Below, piece after piece: positions 1 to 8,173 of a DNA stretch of 64,000 nucleotides. Within the stretch, counting starts at the first letter, position 1. Every line of letters starts with the position of its first letter. This DNA comes from Cognatishimia sp. MH4019 (GTDB lineage Bacteria > Pseudomonadota > Alphaproteobacteria > Rhodobacterales > Rhodobacteraceae), in the NCBI RefSeq assembly GCF_020177595.1, contig NZ_JAHTBL010000007.1:124001-188000 (forward strand). The letters are read 5' to 3'. Made by a program: the position numbers and the translations under genes. Below the pieces are notes generated by a model. That model searched no databases. It was not told the DNA's origin and worked only from the letters and a program-made list of their open reading frames with translations.

Positions 1-1277
1 AAACGTGGCAGCCAGAGCACAAGATCAGGCGAGAGCATCATCACGATCAGCGCGGCAACCAGGACAGCAAGGAAAGCCCAGACTTCCGAGATGATCTCGC
101 GCAAGGGAATGTCAGTGACCGCGTTTATGACGAACAACAGGATGCCGTAGGGCGGCGTGATCAGACCAATCATCGAATTCACCACGACCAAGACGCCAAA
201 GTGGACCAGATCGATGCCCAAGGCTTCGCAGGTCGGGATGAACAGCGGCACAATCACCAAGATGATCGTAGTTGCATCCAGCACACAGCCCAAAAGCAGG
301 ATTAACACATTGACCATGATCAGGAACATCAACGGGCTTATGTCTGCCCCTTCCAAAGCGCCGGAAATGCTCTGCGGGATCTGTTCGGTAATGACGATGT
401 AGTTGAGGATGAACGCCCCGCCGATGACGATGCCGACTGCTGCGGACGAGCGGGCTGAGTCAACGAATACGTTGTAAAGCGCTTTGAACGACAAAGACCG
501 ATAGAATAGCGCGGCCAGCATCAGGGCGTAGAATGCAGCCACTGCCGCGGCTTCGGTTGGCGTCGTGACCCCGCCATAGATGCCATAAAGAAGGATGACG
601 GGCATCAGTAGCGCGGGAAACGCATTGGCGGTGACTTTGGGCAGTTCCTTGAAGGGCACGGCCTCTTCGACCTCAAACCCGCGTTTGTGGGCGAGGTAGC
701 CGTTCATCCCCATCAACACGACGCCCATGATCAGGCCCGGTAGGATACCTGCCAAAAATAACGCCCCGATCGAGGCATTGGATACCAGCGCATAGAGAAC
801 CATCGGGATAGACGGCGGAATAATCGGGCCGATGGTTGCTGACGCGGCGGTGATCGCGGCGGCATATCCACGGCTGTATTTGCCGCTGCGGGTCATCATC
901 GAGATGATGATTTTGCCGATGCCCGCCGCGTCCGCTACGGCGGAACCGGACATGCCAGAGAAGATCAGCGAAGCAACGACATTGACGTGTCCCATGCCAC
1001 CCTTGAAACGGCCCACCACGGCCACGCAGAAGTTCAGCAATCGGTCCGTAATGGACCCCGCGTTCATGATGTTGGCGGCCACGATAAACAGCGGCACCGC
1101 CAGCAATATCGCACTGCCGTAAAATCCTTGAAGGATTTTCTCCCCCGCCAGCGCCACGTCCAATCCCGAAATGCCGAGATAGACGACCGAAGCCAGCAAG
1201 ATCGCATAGCCAATGGGCGTGCCTATGCCTGCCAGTACAAACAAGGTGACGAGGAGGGAGACGAGCTCAAAGCTCAT
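1..1277 (-). CDS. dctM: TRAP transporter large permease, DctM family (3' end off window)
   Basis: Large, roughly 12-helix membrane subunit of a tripartite ATP-independent periplasmic (TRAP) transporter; it forms the ion-coupled transport channel. The reverse-strand reading from ATG 1277 stays open to the window edge (425 codons). It contains typical DctM segments such as SGMSGSAVADAAGIG and ATIGPIIPPSIPMVLY, and ends in a Leu-Pro-Arg stretch usual near the DctM C-terminus, so only a few codons are probably missing. Its ATG overlaps the dctQ stop by 4 bp (ATGA), indicating translational coupling. The substrate cannot be read from sequence; the family imports carboxylates, sugar acids and related solutes. 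Confidence 0.95.
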   Translation of the reverse strand, partial: MSFELVSLLVTLFVLAGIGTPIGYAILLASVVYLGISGLDVALAGEKILQGFYGSAILLAVPLFIVAANIMNAGSITDRLLNFCVAVVGRFKGGMGHVNVVASLIFSGMSGSAVADAAGIGKIIISMMTRSGKYSRGYAAAITAASATIGPIIPPSIPMVLYALVSNASIGALFLAGILPGLIMGVVLMGMNGYLAHKRGFEVEEAVPFKELPKVTANAFPALLMPVILLYGIYGGVTTPTEAAAVAAFYALMLAALFYRSLSFKALYNVFVDSARSSAAVGIVIGGAFILNYIVITEQIPQSISGALEGADISPLMFLIMVNVLILLLGCVLDATTIILVIVPLFIPTCEALGIDLVHFGVLVVVNSMIGLITPPYGILLFVINAVTDIPLREIISEVWAFLAVLVAALIVMMLSPDLVLWLPR

Positions 1278-1873
1278 GACTTGGCCTCCTCTGCTGCGGC
1301 TTCTGCCTCAAGAACGATCTCAAGTTCGGTCTTGGGCGGGCCGTTGCGGAACGTATCAACCGCGAGCCACGCGTATCGCGCGGCCACCACGATCATGAAC
1401 GCGCCGTAGACGCTGAAGATCGTGCGCATGGGGATTTTGCCGCCCGTGAACGGATTGCGTACGGTGGATGTTTTGCGGATTTTCATCCAGTCGATGTAGT
1501 CCAGCGTCGGCAGCAGCGCATAAAGCATGCCCGCCACAATCGCGACGGCCGAGATCACTGCGAAGATCGTGCGCATCCGCCGCGACACAGCCAGATAAAT
1601 AATGTCGAATTTCACATGATCCCATTCGCGCACCACGAATGCGCAGCTGAAAAAGATCACCCAGACCCAGAGGATCGCGATGAGCTCAAGCGTCCAGCCC
1701 AGGGGTTGCACTGCGGCGAGGGTCGGCAAGGTCTCTTCAAGACCGAGGCTGCGGATGATGCGCGGCGTATAGCGCGACCCGATCTGCAGCAGAAAGGTAA
1801 AGAAAATCACGGCCAACAACGTGGCCGCGATTGCGTCAGAGATACGGGAGACCCACTTGAAAACACGCTTCAT
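1274..1873 (-). CDS. dctQ: TRAP transporter small permease, DctQ family
   Basis: Small membrane subunit (199 aa) of the TRAP transporter that pairs with DctM. Four hydrophobic segments are visible (about residues 13-33, 58-80, 99-121 and 150-170), the usual DctQ topology. It lies 21 bp downstream of dctP and overlaps dctM by 4 bp, giving the common dctP-dctQ-dctM order. The C-terminus is a charged Glu/Ala-rich tail. Confidence 0.93.
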   Translation of the reverse strand: MKRVFKWVSRISDAIAATLLAVIFFTFLLQIGSRYTPRIIRSLGLEETLPTLAAVQPLGWTLELIAILWVWVIFFSCAFVVREWDHVKFDIIYLAVSRRMRTIFAVISAVAIVAGMLYALLPTLDYIDWMKIRKTSTVRNPFTGGKIPMRTIFSVYGAFMIVVAARYAWLAVDTFRNGPPKTELEIVLEAEAAAEEAKS

Positions 1874-1894
1874 GGTGGATCTCCCTATCTAGTC

Positions 1895-2902
1895 TTAGTT
1901 ACCGAGCGCGTTGATCGCGTCCAGAACACCTTCGGGCCAGCTCGCGGCAAACTCGGAGTCCACATACTGCGCCTGCACGTGCTCGCGGAACGCTGCGACG
2001 TCAGGTGTATAGACTTCCACACCGTTCTCTTCGAGGAAAGCAGCCAGGTTGTTTTCCATTTCCAGCTGACGCAAACGACCAACAGAGGCTGCTGCGTCAG
2101 CGGCTTTCTGAACGGTCAACTGCTGCTCGGGCGTCATGGAATTGAACGTCTCGGCAGAGATTGCGATGTAGTTCAGGTCAACAAGGTGCGACGTCAGAGC
2201 AATCTGGTTGGTCACCTCGTAGAACTTGCGGTCCACAACTGTCGGCAGCGGATTGTCCTGACCGTCAATCGCGCCGGTGGACAGGCCGGTGTAAACCTCT
2301 GTGAAGGCCATGGGTGTCGGTGCTGCACCCAAAGCGGCACCAAGAAACTGCCACGCATCCGTGCCCGGCATCCGCAGGTTCACGCCAGCAAGATCAGCTG
2401 GTGTCTGCACGTCGAGTTCTTCGCGTGTTTGGCGCAGGTTCACGTGACGACGGCCCAGATACATGACGGACAACAGTTTCACGCCAAGCTCTTCTTCGAC
2501 CGTCGCAAGGAACGGCGCCATCAGCGGATCGTTGAACACGCGCACCTGATGGGCGGCGTCCTGATGCACGTAGCCTGTGGCGAAGATTGAGAACTCGGGG
2601 AAGAACTGTGCCAGTTCCTGTGCCGAAGTGATCGACATTTCAAGGTTGCCACGGCTGATCGCGTCCAACTCGGTGCCCTGGTCGAACAATGTCGCGTTAT
2701 AGGATGGCTCGTAGGATGCAAAGCCAGCGACGGCGGGGCCGAACACTTCGGCGAGGGCGACGGAACGTGCATCCGTTTCGGAGCCGGATGTGGACATGCG
2801 CAATTGAATAGCGTGTCCATCGGCAAATGCAGGAGCGGTGGCAATTGTGCCAGCTGCAACCATGGCGGCCATCGCAAAACGGCGGGTCATTGTAAGTTTC
2901 AT
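1895..2902 (-). CDS. dctP: TRAP transporter substrate-binding protein, DctP family
   Basis: Periplasmic solute receptor (335 aa) that captures substrate and delivers it to DctQM. The start at 2902 is chosen because a purine-rich Shine-Dalgarno (GGGAGGACACT) lies just upstream and the product then begins with a clean signal peptide (basic MKLTMTRR, hydrophobic core, cleavage near APAFA-DG). The NLRMPGTDAW segment holds the Arg that in characterised DctP proteins contacts the substrate carboxylate, and GAIDGQDNP is the usual second conserved block. First gene of the transporter set; a perfect palindrome lies 90 bp upstream, so it may have its own regulated promoter. An upstream in-frame start would spoil the signal peptide. 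Confidence 0.93.
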   Translation of the reverse strand: MKLTMTRRFAMAAMVAAGTIATAPAFADGHAIQLRMSTSGSETDARSVALAEVFGPAVAGFASYEPSYNATLFDQGTELDAISRGNLEMSITSAQELAQFFPEFSIFATGYVHQDAAHQVRVFNDPLMAPFLATVEEELGVKLLSVMYLGRRHVNLRQTREELDVQTPADLAGVNLRMPGTDAWQFLGAALGAAPTPMAFTEVYTGLSTGAIDGQDNPLPTVVDRKFYEVTNQIALTSHLVDLNYIAISAETFNSMTPEQQLTVQKAADAAASVGRLRQLEMENNLAAFLEENGVEVYTPDVAAFREHVQAQYVDSEFAASWPEGVLDAINALGN

Positions 2903-2991
2903 AGTGTCCTCCCAGACGATTGAATGCCCGTTCGGGCAGGTTATGCGGCAGATTAATGCCGTGTTTTCTTCATTTCGCAATACATTTTAAG

Positions 2992-3006
2992 AAATATCAG
3001 ATATTT
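2992..3006. promoter_or_regulatory. Candidate GntR operator upstream of dctP
   Basis: Perfect palindrome AAATATC-A-GATATTT, ending at the oxidoreductase stop codon and 90 bp before the dctP start. Two related sites occur in the gap between the oxidoreductase and the GntR gene (4118-4132, 4164-4178). Assignment to the GntR regulator is inference. Confidence 0.5.
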
Positions 3007-4061
3007 TATCCACCCGCCGTTGCCGATTTTGCGGCTAGGTCGCCAAGGTGAATGGTGGTTTGCGTTTGCGCGGCGATCTGGATCGCTTCGACAACGCGCA
3101 GTGTCTTGAGACCTTCTTCCCCTGTAACCAAGGGGTTAGCGCGGCCACGGATCACGTCTTCAAAATGTGCAATCTGATTGATGAGCGGATCAGACGAGCT
3201 GACGGGCATCGCCGTCGCCTTGATCGGGTTCCACCAGCTTGTGCCCCCTTCATGCTGCCAAAGCCGCATATCAGGGATGCTGAGCGCGCCCTCAGAGCCG
3301 CCAATCAGGTAACAGGATTCGTTCGTGGCCGGATAAATCGGGTATTCGCGCGATGTCAGCTCCCAGCTCCACGGCGACACCACGCTATCCGACACGGTGA
3401 TCGTACAAACGGCCCCGCTTTCAAAACGCAAAACGGCAGCAGCGAGGTCTTCGTTTTCAAATCCGCGCATGGAGCGCGCTATCTGCGCCTGCACCGTAAC
3501 GACCTCACCTAAGAAGTGGCGCATCAAGTCGACGTCATGCACGAGGTTGACAGAAATCGGGCCAGCGCCCGCCTTCTTACGCCACGGGGCGACGTCAAAG
3601 TAATCATCTGGCTTGTAGAACCAGCAGGTCACCTGCGCGGCACGCACTTGGCCAATTGCGCCGTCTTTGATGAGCTCGGCGGTTTTCTGGATGATCGGAT
3701 TGTGCCTGCGGTGATGCCCCACAAGGATCGGCACACCCTTGACGGCGGCGGCGCGCACCAACCCTTCCGCATCATCGGCCGAGGCCGCCAGCGGCTTTTC
3801 AATCAGAACGGGGATGCCACGCTCCACGCATTCCATGCCGCCGTGCACGTGCAAAAGGGTCGGTGTTGAAAGAATGACGCCATCGACATCCGTTGCGGCA
3901 AATAGCGCGTTCAGATCAGGATAAACGGGAACGGTTTGTTCACTCGGCCCAGGCTCCACGACCGCGACCAGTTCGACGCCCGGCACTTGACCGATCGCCG
4001 CAATGTGGCGCTGTCCGACCAGACCAGCCCCAACGACCGCTAATTTTCTTGGTTGCGCCAT
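3006..4061 (-). CDS. Gfo/Idh/MocA family NAD(P)-dependent oxidoreductase
   Basis: Probable sugar, inositol or amino-sugar dehydrogenase (351 aa). An N-terminal Rossmann fold is seen in VVGAGLVGQRHIAAI (about residues 9-23), followed by the family EKPLA motif (about residue 88) with the catalytic-type lysine. The C-terminal alpha/beta domain includes a NLVHDVDLMRHFLG segment with the conserved D-x-x-x-H-like dyad. ATG 4061 is preferred to an in-frame GTG 30 bp upstream because the latter adds a charged extension before the nucleotide-binding strand. It is the promoter-proximal gene of the TRAP operon, so it likely oxidises the imported compound or a derivative. Exact substrate unknown. Confidence 0.88.
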   Translation of the reverse strand: MAQPRKLAVVGAGLVGQRHIAAIGQVPGVELVAVVEPGPSEQTVPVYPDLNALFAATDVDGVILSTPTLLHVHGGMECVERGIPVLIEKPLAASADDAEGLVRAAAVKGVPILVGHHRRHNPIIQKTAELIKDGAIGQVRAAQVTCWFYKPDDYFDVAPWRKKAGAGPISVNLVHDVDLMRHFLGEVVTVQAQIARSMRGFENEDLAAAVLRFESGAVCTITVSDSVVSPWSWELTSREYPIYPATNESCYLIGGSEGALSIPDMRLWQHEGGTSWWNPIKATAMPVSSSDPLINQIAHFEDVIRGRANPLVTGEEGLKTLRVVEAIQIAAQTQTTIHLGDLAAKSATAGG

Positions 4062-4117
4062 GTGGCTTTCATCCCCTTTTCTCGGGGGCACGTTAGCAGA
4101 CGGAATTAGATTCGCAA

Positions 4118-4132
4118 TAATATATGATATTT
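4118..4132. promoter_or_regulatory. Candidate GntR operator, divergent intergenic region
   Basis: TAATATATGATATTT matches the perfect palindrome at 2992-3006 at 12 of 14 arm positions. It lies in the AT-rich gap just upstream of the oxidoreductase start, where a promoter for the leftward operon is expected. Confidence 0.4.
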
Positions 4133-4163
4133 TTAATAACAGCTGATTTTATCTTGCATTGAG

Positions 4164-4178
4164 AAATATCGGATGATC
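4164..4178. promoter_or_regulatory. Candidate GntR operator near the regulator start
   Basis: AAATATCGGATGATC keeps the full left arm of the 2992-3006 palindrome and part of the right (11 of 14 arm positions). It lies 40 bp before the regulator start, fitting autoregulation. Confidence 0.35.
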
Positions 4179-4217
4179 GTGTTATTCACCGACGCATTCG
4201 AAACCATAAGGTCTGTC

Positions 4218-4880
4218 ATGTCACAATCCGCACCCACCGTCGGGTCAAGCACATATGAACGCATCAAGCACGACATCATCTTTGGCGAGCTGGCCCCCGG
4301 CGCCAAGCTGAAGCTCGACGGCCTGCGCGACAGGTATGCCGCCAGCGTGTCAACGTTACGCGAAACGCTGAACCGTTTGGCCAGCGAAGGGTTTGTGCAA
4401 GCTGCCGAACAGCGCGGATTTTTCGTGCGCCCCGTATCCGCCGAAGACCTGACAGAGATCGCCGAGTTGCGCATTTTGCTGGAATGCTCGGCGCTTGAAA
4501 CGTCGATCGCATGCGGGGATGCGGATTGGGAAGGAAACCTTGTCGCGGCCCATCACAAGCTGCACCTGATCGAACAAAGGATGCTGGACGGCGACGTCAC
4601 GCAAAAAGAGCTTTGGAAGCGCTATGATTGGGAATTCCATCAAGCGCTCATTCAGGCCTGCAATTCGCAGAACCTGTTATCGCTGCACGGTACAATCTTC
4701 GACAAATACCTGCGCTATCAAATGCTTGTTCTGACTTATCGCGGTGCCGACGCCGTGCTCGAACATAAGACAATGTTCGATGCAGCACTGGCCCGCGATA
4801 CCGCGAAAGCCAAAGCGGCCTTGGAAACACATATCCGTTTGGGTCTGGAGCACACTCTGGCGGCGATGGCGGAGCTGTAA
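4218..4880 (+). CDS. GntR family transcriptional regulator, FadR/FCD subfamily
   Basis: DNA-binding regulator (220 aa) with an N-terminal winged helix (YERIKHDIIFGELAPGAKLKL then a helix-turn-helix rich in RETLNRLASEGFV) and a C-terminal all-helical FCD ligand domain. The FCD metal/ligand residues are suggested by ELRILLE, WEFHQALIQACN and the late H-x-x-x-G-L-E-H pattern. ATG 4218 is preferred over an in-frame ATG at 4173 because the shorter form starts directly before the winged helix and the longer one overlaps a candidate operator. Divergent from the oxidoreductase/TRAP operon, which it probably controls in response to the imported solute or a metabolite of it. Confidence 0.9.
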   Translation: MSQSAPTVGSSTYERIKHDIIFGELAPGAKLKLDGLRDRYAASVSTLRETLNRLASEGFVQAAEQRGFFVRPVSAEDLTEIAELRILLECSALETSIACGDADWEGNLVAAHHKLHLIEQRMLDGDVTQKELWKRYDWEFHQALIQACNSQNLLSLHGTIFDKYLRYQMLVLTYRGADAVLEHKTMFDAALARDTAKAKAALETHIRLGLEHTLAAMAEL

Positions 4881-5259
4881 GATTGAAGACCTGAGAGTTT
4901 TTATTGTGTCGTTTGTGGGCCCGGCATCGTGACGAAGCTTTATGGTGGAACTCACCTAGATATTTGCTGAAAGCCTTGTCCGTTTCTGTCGCACCTTTGC
5001 TGGCTTCAATGACCGCTTTGATGAAACTCAGTATGATGACGTAAATAAGTATCTATACGCGTCAACAAATGCTGCGCCAGCAATAGCCGCAGTTGCACAA
5101 GTCCGGTTTGTCCCCCACAGCCGCATTTGTTGCAGTCCGGGATATAGACTGACTTTGGTCTCCATATGTGAGTATTTGCAAAGCTCCGACGTCATGCCGA
5201 CGCTTGATCAGCACCAAGCTACACGTTGTATCCGGTTTGAGTGCGTCTTGCTCTACAGA
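4881..5259. other. Intergenic stretch without a convincing gene
   Basis: About 380 bp between the GntR gene and the rnpB promoter. A 10-bp inverted repeat (CAACAAATGC at 5063-5072 against its complement at 5123-5132) and a reverse-strand open stretch without a good start (about 4890-5050) are visible. The latter reads like protein but has no ribosome binding site, so it could be a decayed gene. Nothing here can be named. Confidence 0.4.
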
Positions 5260-5288
5260 TTGACGCGAGGGGGCGCGGGGCGTAAGCC
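5260..5288 (+). promoter_or_regulatory. Probable sigma-70 promoter of rnpB
   Basis: TTGACG (5260-5265), a 17-bp spacer and TAAGCC (5283-5288), placing the start point about 7 nt downstream, exactly at the predicted 5' end of RNase P RNA. The -10 is weak, the -35 close to consensus. Confidence 0.55.
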
Positions 5289-5295
5289 ACCTCTC

Positions 5296-5666
5296 GCACG
5301 GATGGCTGGATGGCCGCGGCGCGCAAGCGTCGAGGAAAGTCCGGACTCCTTGGAACGACGGTGCCGGGTAACGCCCGGGCAGGGCAACCTGACGGAGAGC
5401 GCCACAGAGAACAGACCGCCCTGCATGCAGGGTAAGGGTGAAACGGTGGAGTAAGAGACCACCGCGGGACGGGCAACCGGACCGGCATGGCAAGCCCCAC
5501 CGGGAGCAACGCCGAATAGGGACCTCGCGCCGCGTGCGGCAGGGACGTTTCAGCCCAGAGGTCCGGGTTGGCAGCTAGAGGCGCAGGGGTAACCTTGCGT
5601 TTAGAGGAATGGTCATCGAAGGGCGGCAACGCCCGGAACAGAATCCGGCTTACAGGCCGTCCGTGC
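5296..5666 (+). ncRNA. rnpB: RNase P RNA, bacterial class A
   Basis: Catalytic RNA subunit of RNase P, which matures tRNA 5' ends. The universally conserved 5' core is present (GAGGAAAGTCCGGACTC at about 5331), as are GGGCAGGGCAACCTG-like P3/P4 flanks, the AGGGTGAAACGG core, and the 3' signature ACAGAATCCGGCTTACAGG at 5638-5656. Ends are set by a 12-bp P1 helix between 5296-5307 and 5655-5666. The length of about 371 nt fits alphaproteobacterial forms. Open frames crossing this region are spurious. Confidence 0.96.
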
Positions 5667-5705
5667 ATATTTTCAGCCCCGCGTGCTTTGACGCCGCGAA
5701 TCCGG

Positions 5706-5733
5706 TTGACAGGGGGCGGGTGATCCTTAAAAG
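5706..5733 (+). promoter_or_regulatory. Probable promoter of rpmG
   Basis: Consensus TTGACA (5706-5711), a 16-bp spacer and TAAAAG (5728-5733), about 55 bp before the rpmG start. Confidence 0.5.
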
Positions 5734-5789
5734 GCGGGCTTCTAGGTTTACACGCGAGGGGGTGCTCTCGCGATCAGGAGACACGACCC

Positions 5790-5957
5790 ATGGCGAAGCC
5801 GACCACGATCAAGATCCGTCTGAACTCGACCGCGGGCACGGGCCATTTCTACGTGACGAAGAAAAACGCACGCACCATGACTGAAAAGATGGTGGTACGG
5901 AAATATGATCCTGTGGTTCGCAAGCATGTCGAATACAAAGAAGGCAAAATCAAATAA
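5790..5957 (+). CDS. rpmG: 50S ribosomal protein L33
   Basis: Short 55-aa ribosomal protein of the large subunit near the tRNA exit site. The reading from ATG 5790 begins [18 protein letters not shown] and continues with [11 protein letters not shown] and a C-terminal Lys-rich [18 protein letters not shown], the standard alphaproteobacterial L33. It lacks the Cys pairs of zinc-binding L33 forms. An AGGAG Shine-Dalgarno sits at 5776-5780, and a strong terminator follows at 5986-6010, so it is probably monocistronic. Confidence 0.96.
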   Translation: MAKPTTIKIRLNSTAGTGHFYVTKKNARTMTEKMVVRKYDPVVRKHVEYKEGKIK

Positions 5958-5985
5958 GCCGTCTTTGATCAGACAAGTTTTGAAG

Positions 5986-6010
5986 GGCCACGCAGATGCG
6001 TGGCCTTTTT
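5986..6010 (+). terminator. Rho-independent terminator after rpmG
   Basis: GGCCACGC stem, 4-nt loop, GCGTGGCC and a run of five T. Confidence 0.85.
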
Positions 6011-6027
6011 CGTTTCAGGAGAACGTG

Positions 6028-6531
6028 ATGCATCAAGACGACACCCGTGCGGGCTTTCGCATCCGCACCGCGACGCCCGGCGATCTGGGGGCGGTCGACC
6101 GGTTGCTGAGACGCAGCTATCCCAAGCTGCTGAAAGCGGATTATCCGCCCTCCACGCTTGTGTTGGCTTTGCCGGGCATGATCAAGGCGCGCCCGTCGCT
6201 GATGGCGTGCGGGACGTATTATGTGGCCGAGGGTGATAATGGACAGCTTCTTGGGGCAGGCGGCTGGACGCGTAAAGGGCGTGAGACGCGCGGAGATATC
6301 CGCCATGTGGTGACGGATCCGCTGGCCTTGCGGCAGGGGATTGGCCGGGCGCTGATGCAGCACAGTTTTGCTGTTGCGCGCGCCAATGGCCTTGTCACGC
6401 TGGAATGCTGGGCAACGCGCACGGCCGTGCCGTTCTACAAGGCTGTGGGCTTTGAGGTTTTGGGACCGATGGAGGTTACGCTTGGCACAGGGGTGGTCTT
6501 CCCGGCTGTGCGGATGGAGCGCGCGCTCTGA
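6028..6531 (+). CDS. GNAT family N-acetyltransferase
   Basis: Acetyl-CoA-dependent acetyltransferase of unknown acceptor (167 aa). The acetyl-CoA loop is seen as RQGIGRALMQHSF (about residues 102-114; R/Q-x-x-G-x-G/A pattern), after a beta-4 strand ending in RHVVTDPLA, and the C-terminal AVPFYKAVGFEVLGP is the usual last GNAT block with the catalytic-type Tyr. Start at 6028 is supported by CAGGAG a few bases upstream; an earlier in-frame start would run through the rpmG terminator. Stands alone. Confidence 0.88.
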   Translation: MHQDDTRAGFRIRTATPGDLGAVDRLLRRSYPKLLKADYPPSTLVLALPGMIKARPSLMACGTYYVAEGDNGQLLGAGGWTRKGRETRGDIRHVVTDPLALRQGIGRALMQHSFAVARANGLVTLECWATRTAVPFYKAVGFEVLGPMEVTLGTGVVFPAVRMERAL

Positions 6532-6570
6532 GAGGCGGGTTGCGCTTTGCGCTTGCGCGCAAATCGCCCG

Positions 6571-6621
6571 ATGCGAGGGCGCTGCCCTCGCGCTCCCGAG
6601 GTATTTGGGGACAAAAGAAGG
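6571..6621 (+). repeat. Dispersed intergenic element, copy 1
   Basis: An 8-bp stem (6573-6580 with 6584-6591) followed by CCCGAGGTATTTGGGGACAA and AAGAAGG. Same layout, GC hairpin then G-TATTT then a purine-rich tail, is seen at 44764-44821, 51121-51195, 56281-56306 and 63788-63820. Confidence 0.5.
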
Positions 6622-6717
6622 AGGCGTTCACGCAGGCCTGATGAGACGTGATTGGGTTGGGGGCGGCTTTGCGGTGAGGCTGTGGATGATCTTTTGTAAA
6701 TTTTGAAGGACATCTAC

Positions 6718-8097
6718 ATGAGGCCTCGTGTCACGACATTTGCCAAACCTGTTGCCCTTGTGGCGGTTTTATCGGTTTTCAGTGCGGGAGATCTTTGGGC
6801 GCAAGAGACTGCGGCGCTGCCTGAATATGTGATTGCGGAGTTTGGAGCGCCGCCTGTGGTGCCTTCGGGGTCGCTGTCGCCTGGCTTGCAGACGGCGGTG
6901 AAGATGGCATTTGTCGATAGTGTGACCCAGTCGACATGGGGCCGCGATCAGAGAACGGCATTGTCCGAGGTGGCGGCCTCGGGCGATCCAAGGCTGGCCT
7001 GGATCATCAGCGATCTGATGCGCTTTTCCAACGGGCCGGAGTTGACGGCCGCGCTGGCAGAGGCGGCGTCCAGCTTGCTGGGCAAAGAGATCGCGCCGCG
7101 CAATGCGTGGGGTGTTGTGACCGATCATCTGATTGCGTGGGATATCCCCGCGCCGCCCGATTATCTGGAGGTCAAGCGCGCGATTTTCACCAACCTCATT
7201 CCCGGTTGGGAACGTATCTTTGTTGAAGGCGATATTGATTGGCGCATGGTCTCGTGGGGCGGGGTGCTGATTGATGATCGCGCCTATGACACCACGGATG
7301 AGCGGTGCAACTGCATCCCGGCGGCGGACAATCCGGAAGTGACGTCAGCAGCGGAGGCCACTTGGCTGGACGATGATGACATCGTCTTTGGCATTGAGAT
7401 CAACGGCGAGGCCCGCGCCTATCCGCGTCAGATCATGGAAGTGCGCGAGATGATCAATGACACGTTGGGCGGGCGTGATTTGGGCATTCCTTACTGCACG
7501 CTATGTGGGGCTGCGCAGGCGTATTTCACCGATGAGTTGCCTGCGGGCGTGGAGCGTCCGGTATTTCGCACCTCGGGGCTGCTGATCCGCTCCAACAAGG
7601 TGATGTATGATGTGAACACCTATTCGGTGTTTGACACGTTTCTGGGGAAGGCAGTGACGGGGCAATTGGCCGCGAAAGGCGTGCAGCTGGAGCAGGCCAG
7701 TGTCGTGACCTCGGAATGGGGCGCGTGGAAAGAGGCGCGTCCGGATACCACCGTTCTGGCCGAAGAGCTGGCCTTGGGGCGGGATTTCGACTTCCGAAAC
7801 GGGCGCGATGCGGGTGGTCCGATCTTCCCGGTGGGGGATGTGGACCCGCGTTTGCCCGTGCATGAGGATGTGATCGGGGTTGTGACCGCCTCTGGCACGC
7901 CGGTGGCGTTCCAGCGCAGTGCCGCGATGGTCGCCTTGCAGCAGGGCGCGTCGATCCGGGTGGAGAATGTGCAGTTGCAGTTGGATGCCGGCGGTATTCG
8001 CGCGGTGGATGCGGATGGGACCGATCTGGGCAGCCATCAGGCGTTCTGGTTTGCCTGGTCGCAATTTCATCCGGACACGATGCTTTGGCCGGAATAG
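6718..8097 (+). CDS. DUF3179 domain-containing exported protein
   Basis: Protein of unknown function (459 aa) with an N-terminal signal peptide (MRPRVTTF then a hydrophobic core ending near LWAQ), so periplasmic or membrane-attached. The DUF3179 domain fills the C-terminal half: AYPRQIMEVREMINDTLGG and YCTLCGAAQAYF carry the conserved YPR, E-x-x-N-D and C-x-x-C elements, a possible metal- or cofactor-binding pair. A second Cys pair lies in ERCNCIPAADN. ATG 6718 is chosen because GAAGGA lies 7 nt upstream; a TTG five codons earlier is less likely. Converges with the Bax-inhibitor gene across a shared terminator. Confidence 0.88.
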   Translation: MRPRVTTFAKPVALVAVLSVFSAGDLWAQETAALPEYVIAEFGAPPVVPSGSLSPGLQTAVKMAFVDSVTQSTWGRDQRTALSEVAASGDPRLAWIISDLMRFSNGPELTAALAEAASSLLGKEIAPRNAWGVVTDHLIAWDIPAPPDYLEVKRAIFTNLIPGWERIFVEGDIDWRMVSWGGVLIDDRAYDTTDERCNCIPAADNPEVTSAAEATWLDDDDIVFGIEINGEARAYPRQIMEVREMINDTLGGRDLGIPYCTLCGAAQAYFTDELPAGVERPVFRTSGLLIRSNKVMYDVNTYSVFDTFLGKAVTGQLAAKGVQLEQASVVTSEWGAWKEARPDTTVLAEELALGRDFDFRNGRDAGGPIFPVGDVDPRLPVHEDVIGVVTASGTPVAFQRSAAMVALQQGASIRVENVQLQLDAGGIRAVDADGTDLGSHQAFWFAWSQFHPDTMLWPE

Positions 8098-8124
8098 GGT
8101 CTTTGACACGCGCAGATGAAAAAA

Positions 8125-8151
8125 GGGCCGGTCGCAGTGACCGGCCCTTTT
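8125..8151. terminator. Bidirectional terminator between convergent genes
   Basis: Perfect 9-bp stem GGGCCGGTC (8125-8133) with GACCGGCCC (8139-8147), an A-run on the left and a T-run on the right, so it can serve both the DUF3179 and the Bax-inhibitor genes. Confidence 0.85.
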
Positions 8152-8173
8152 CTGTGTTCGGTTGCGGTGTCCG

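Noticed and set aside
2903-2980. Longer N-terminus for DctP
   Set aside because: Would add 26 residues before a clean signal peptide that already has a strong ribosome site.
5155-5454. Open frame crossing the rnpB gene
   Set aside because: The region is RNase P RNA with conserved core motifs and a matching P1 stem; the protein shows no family features.
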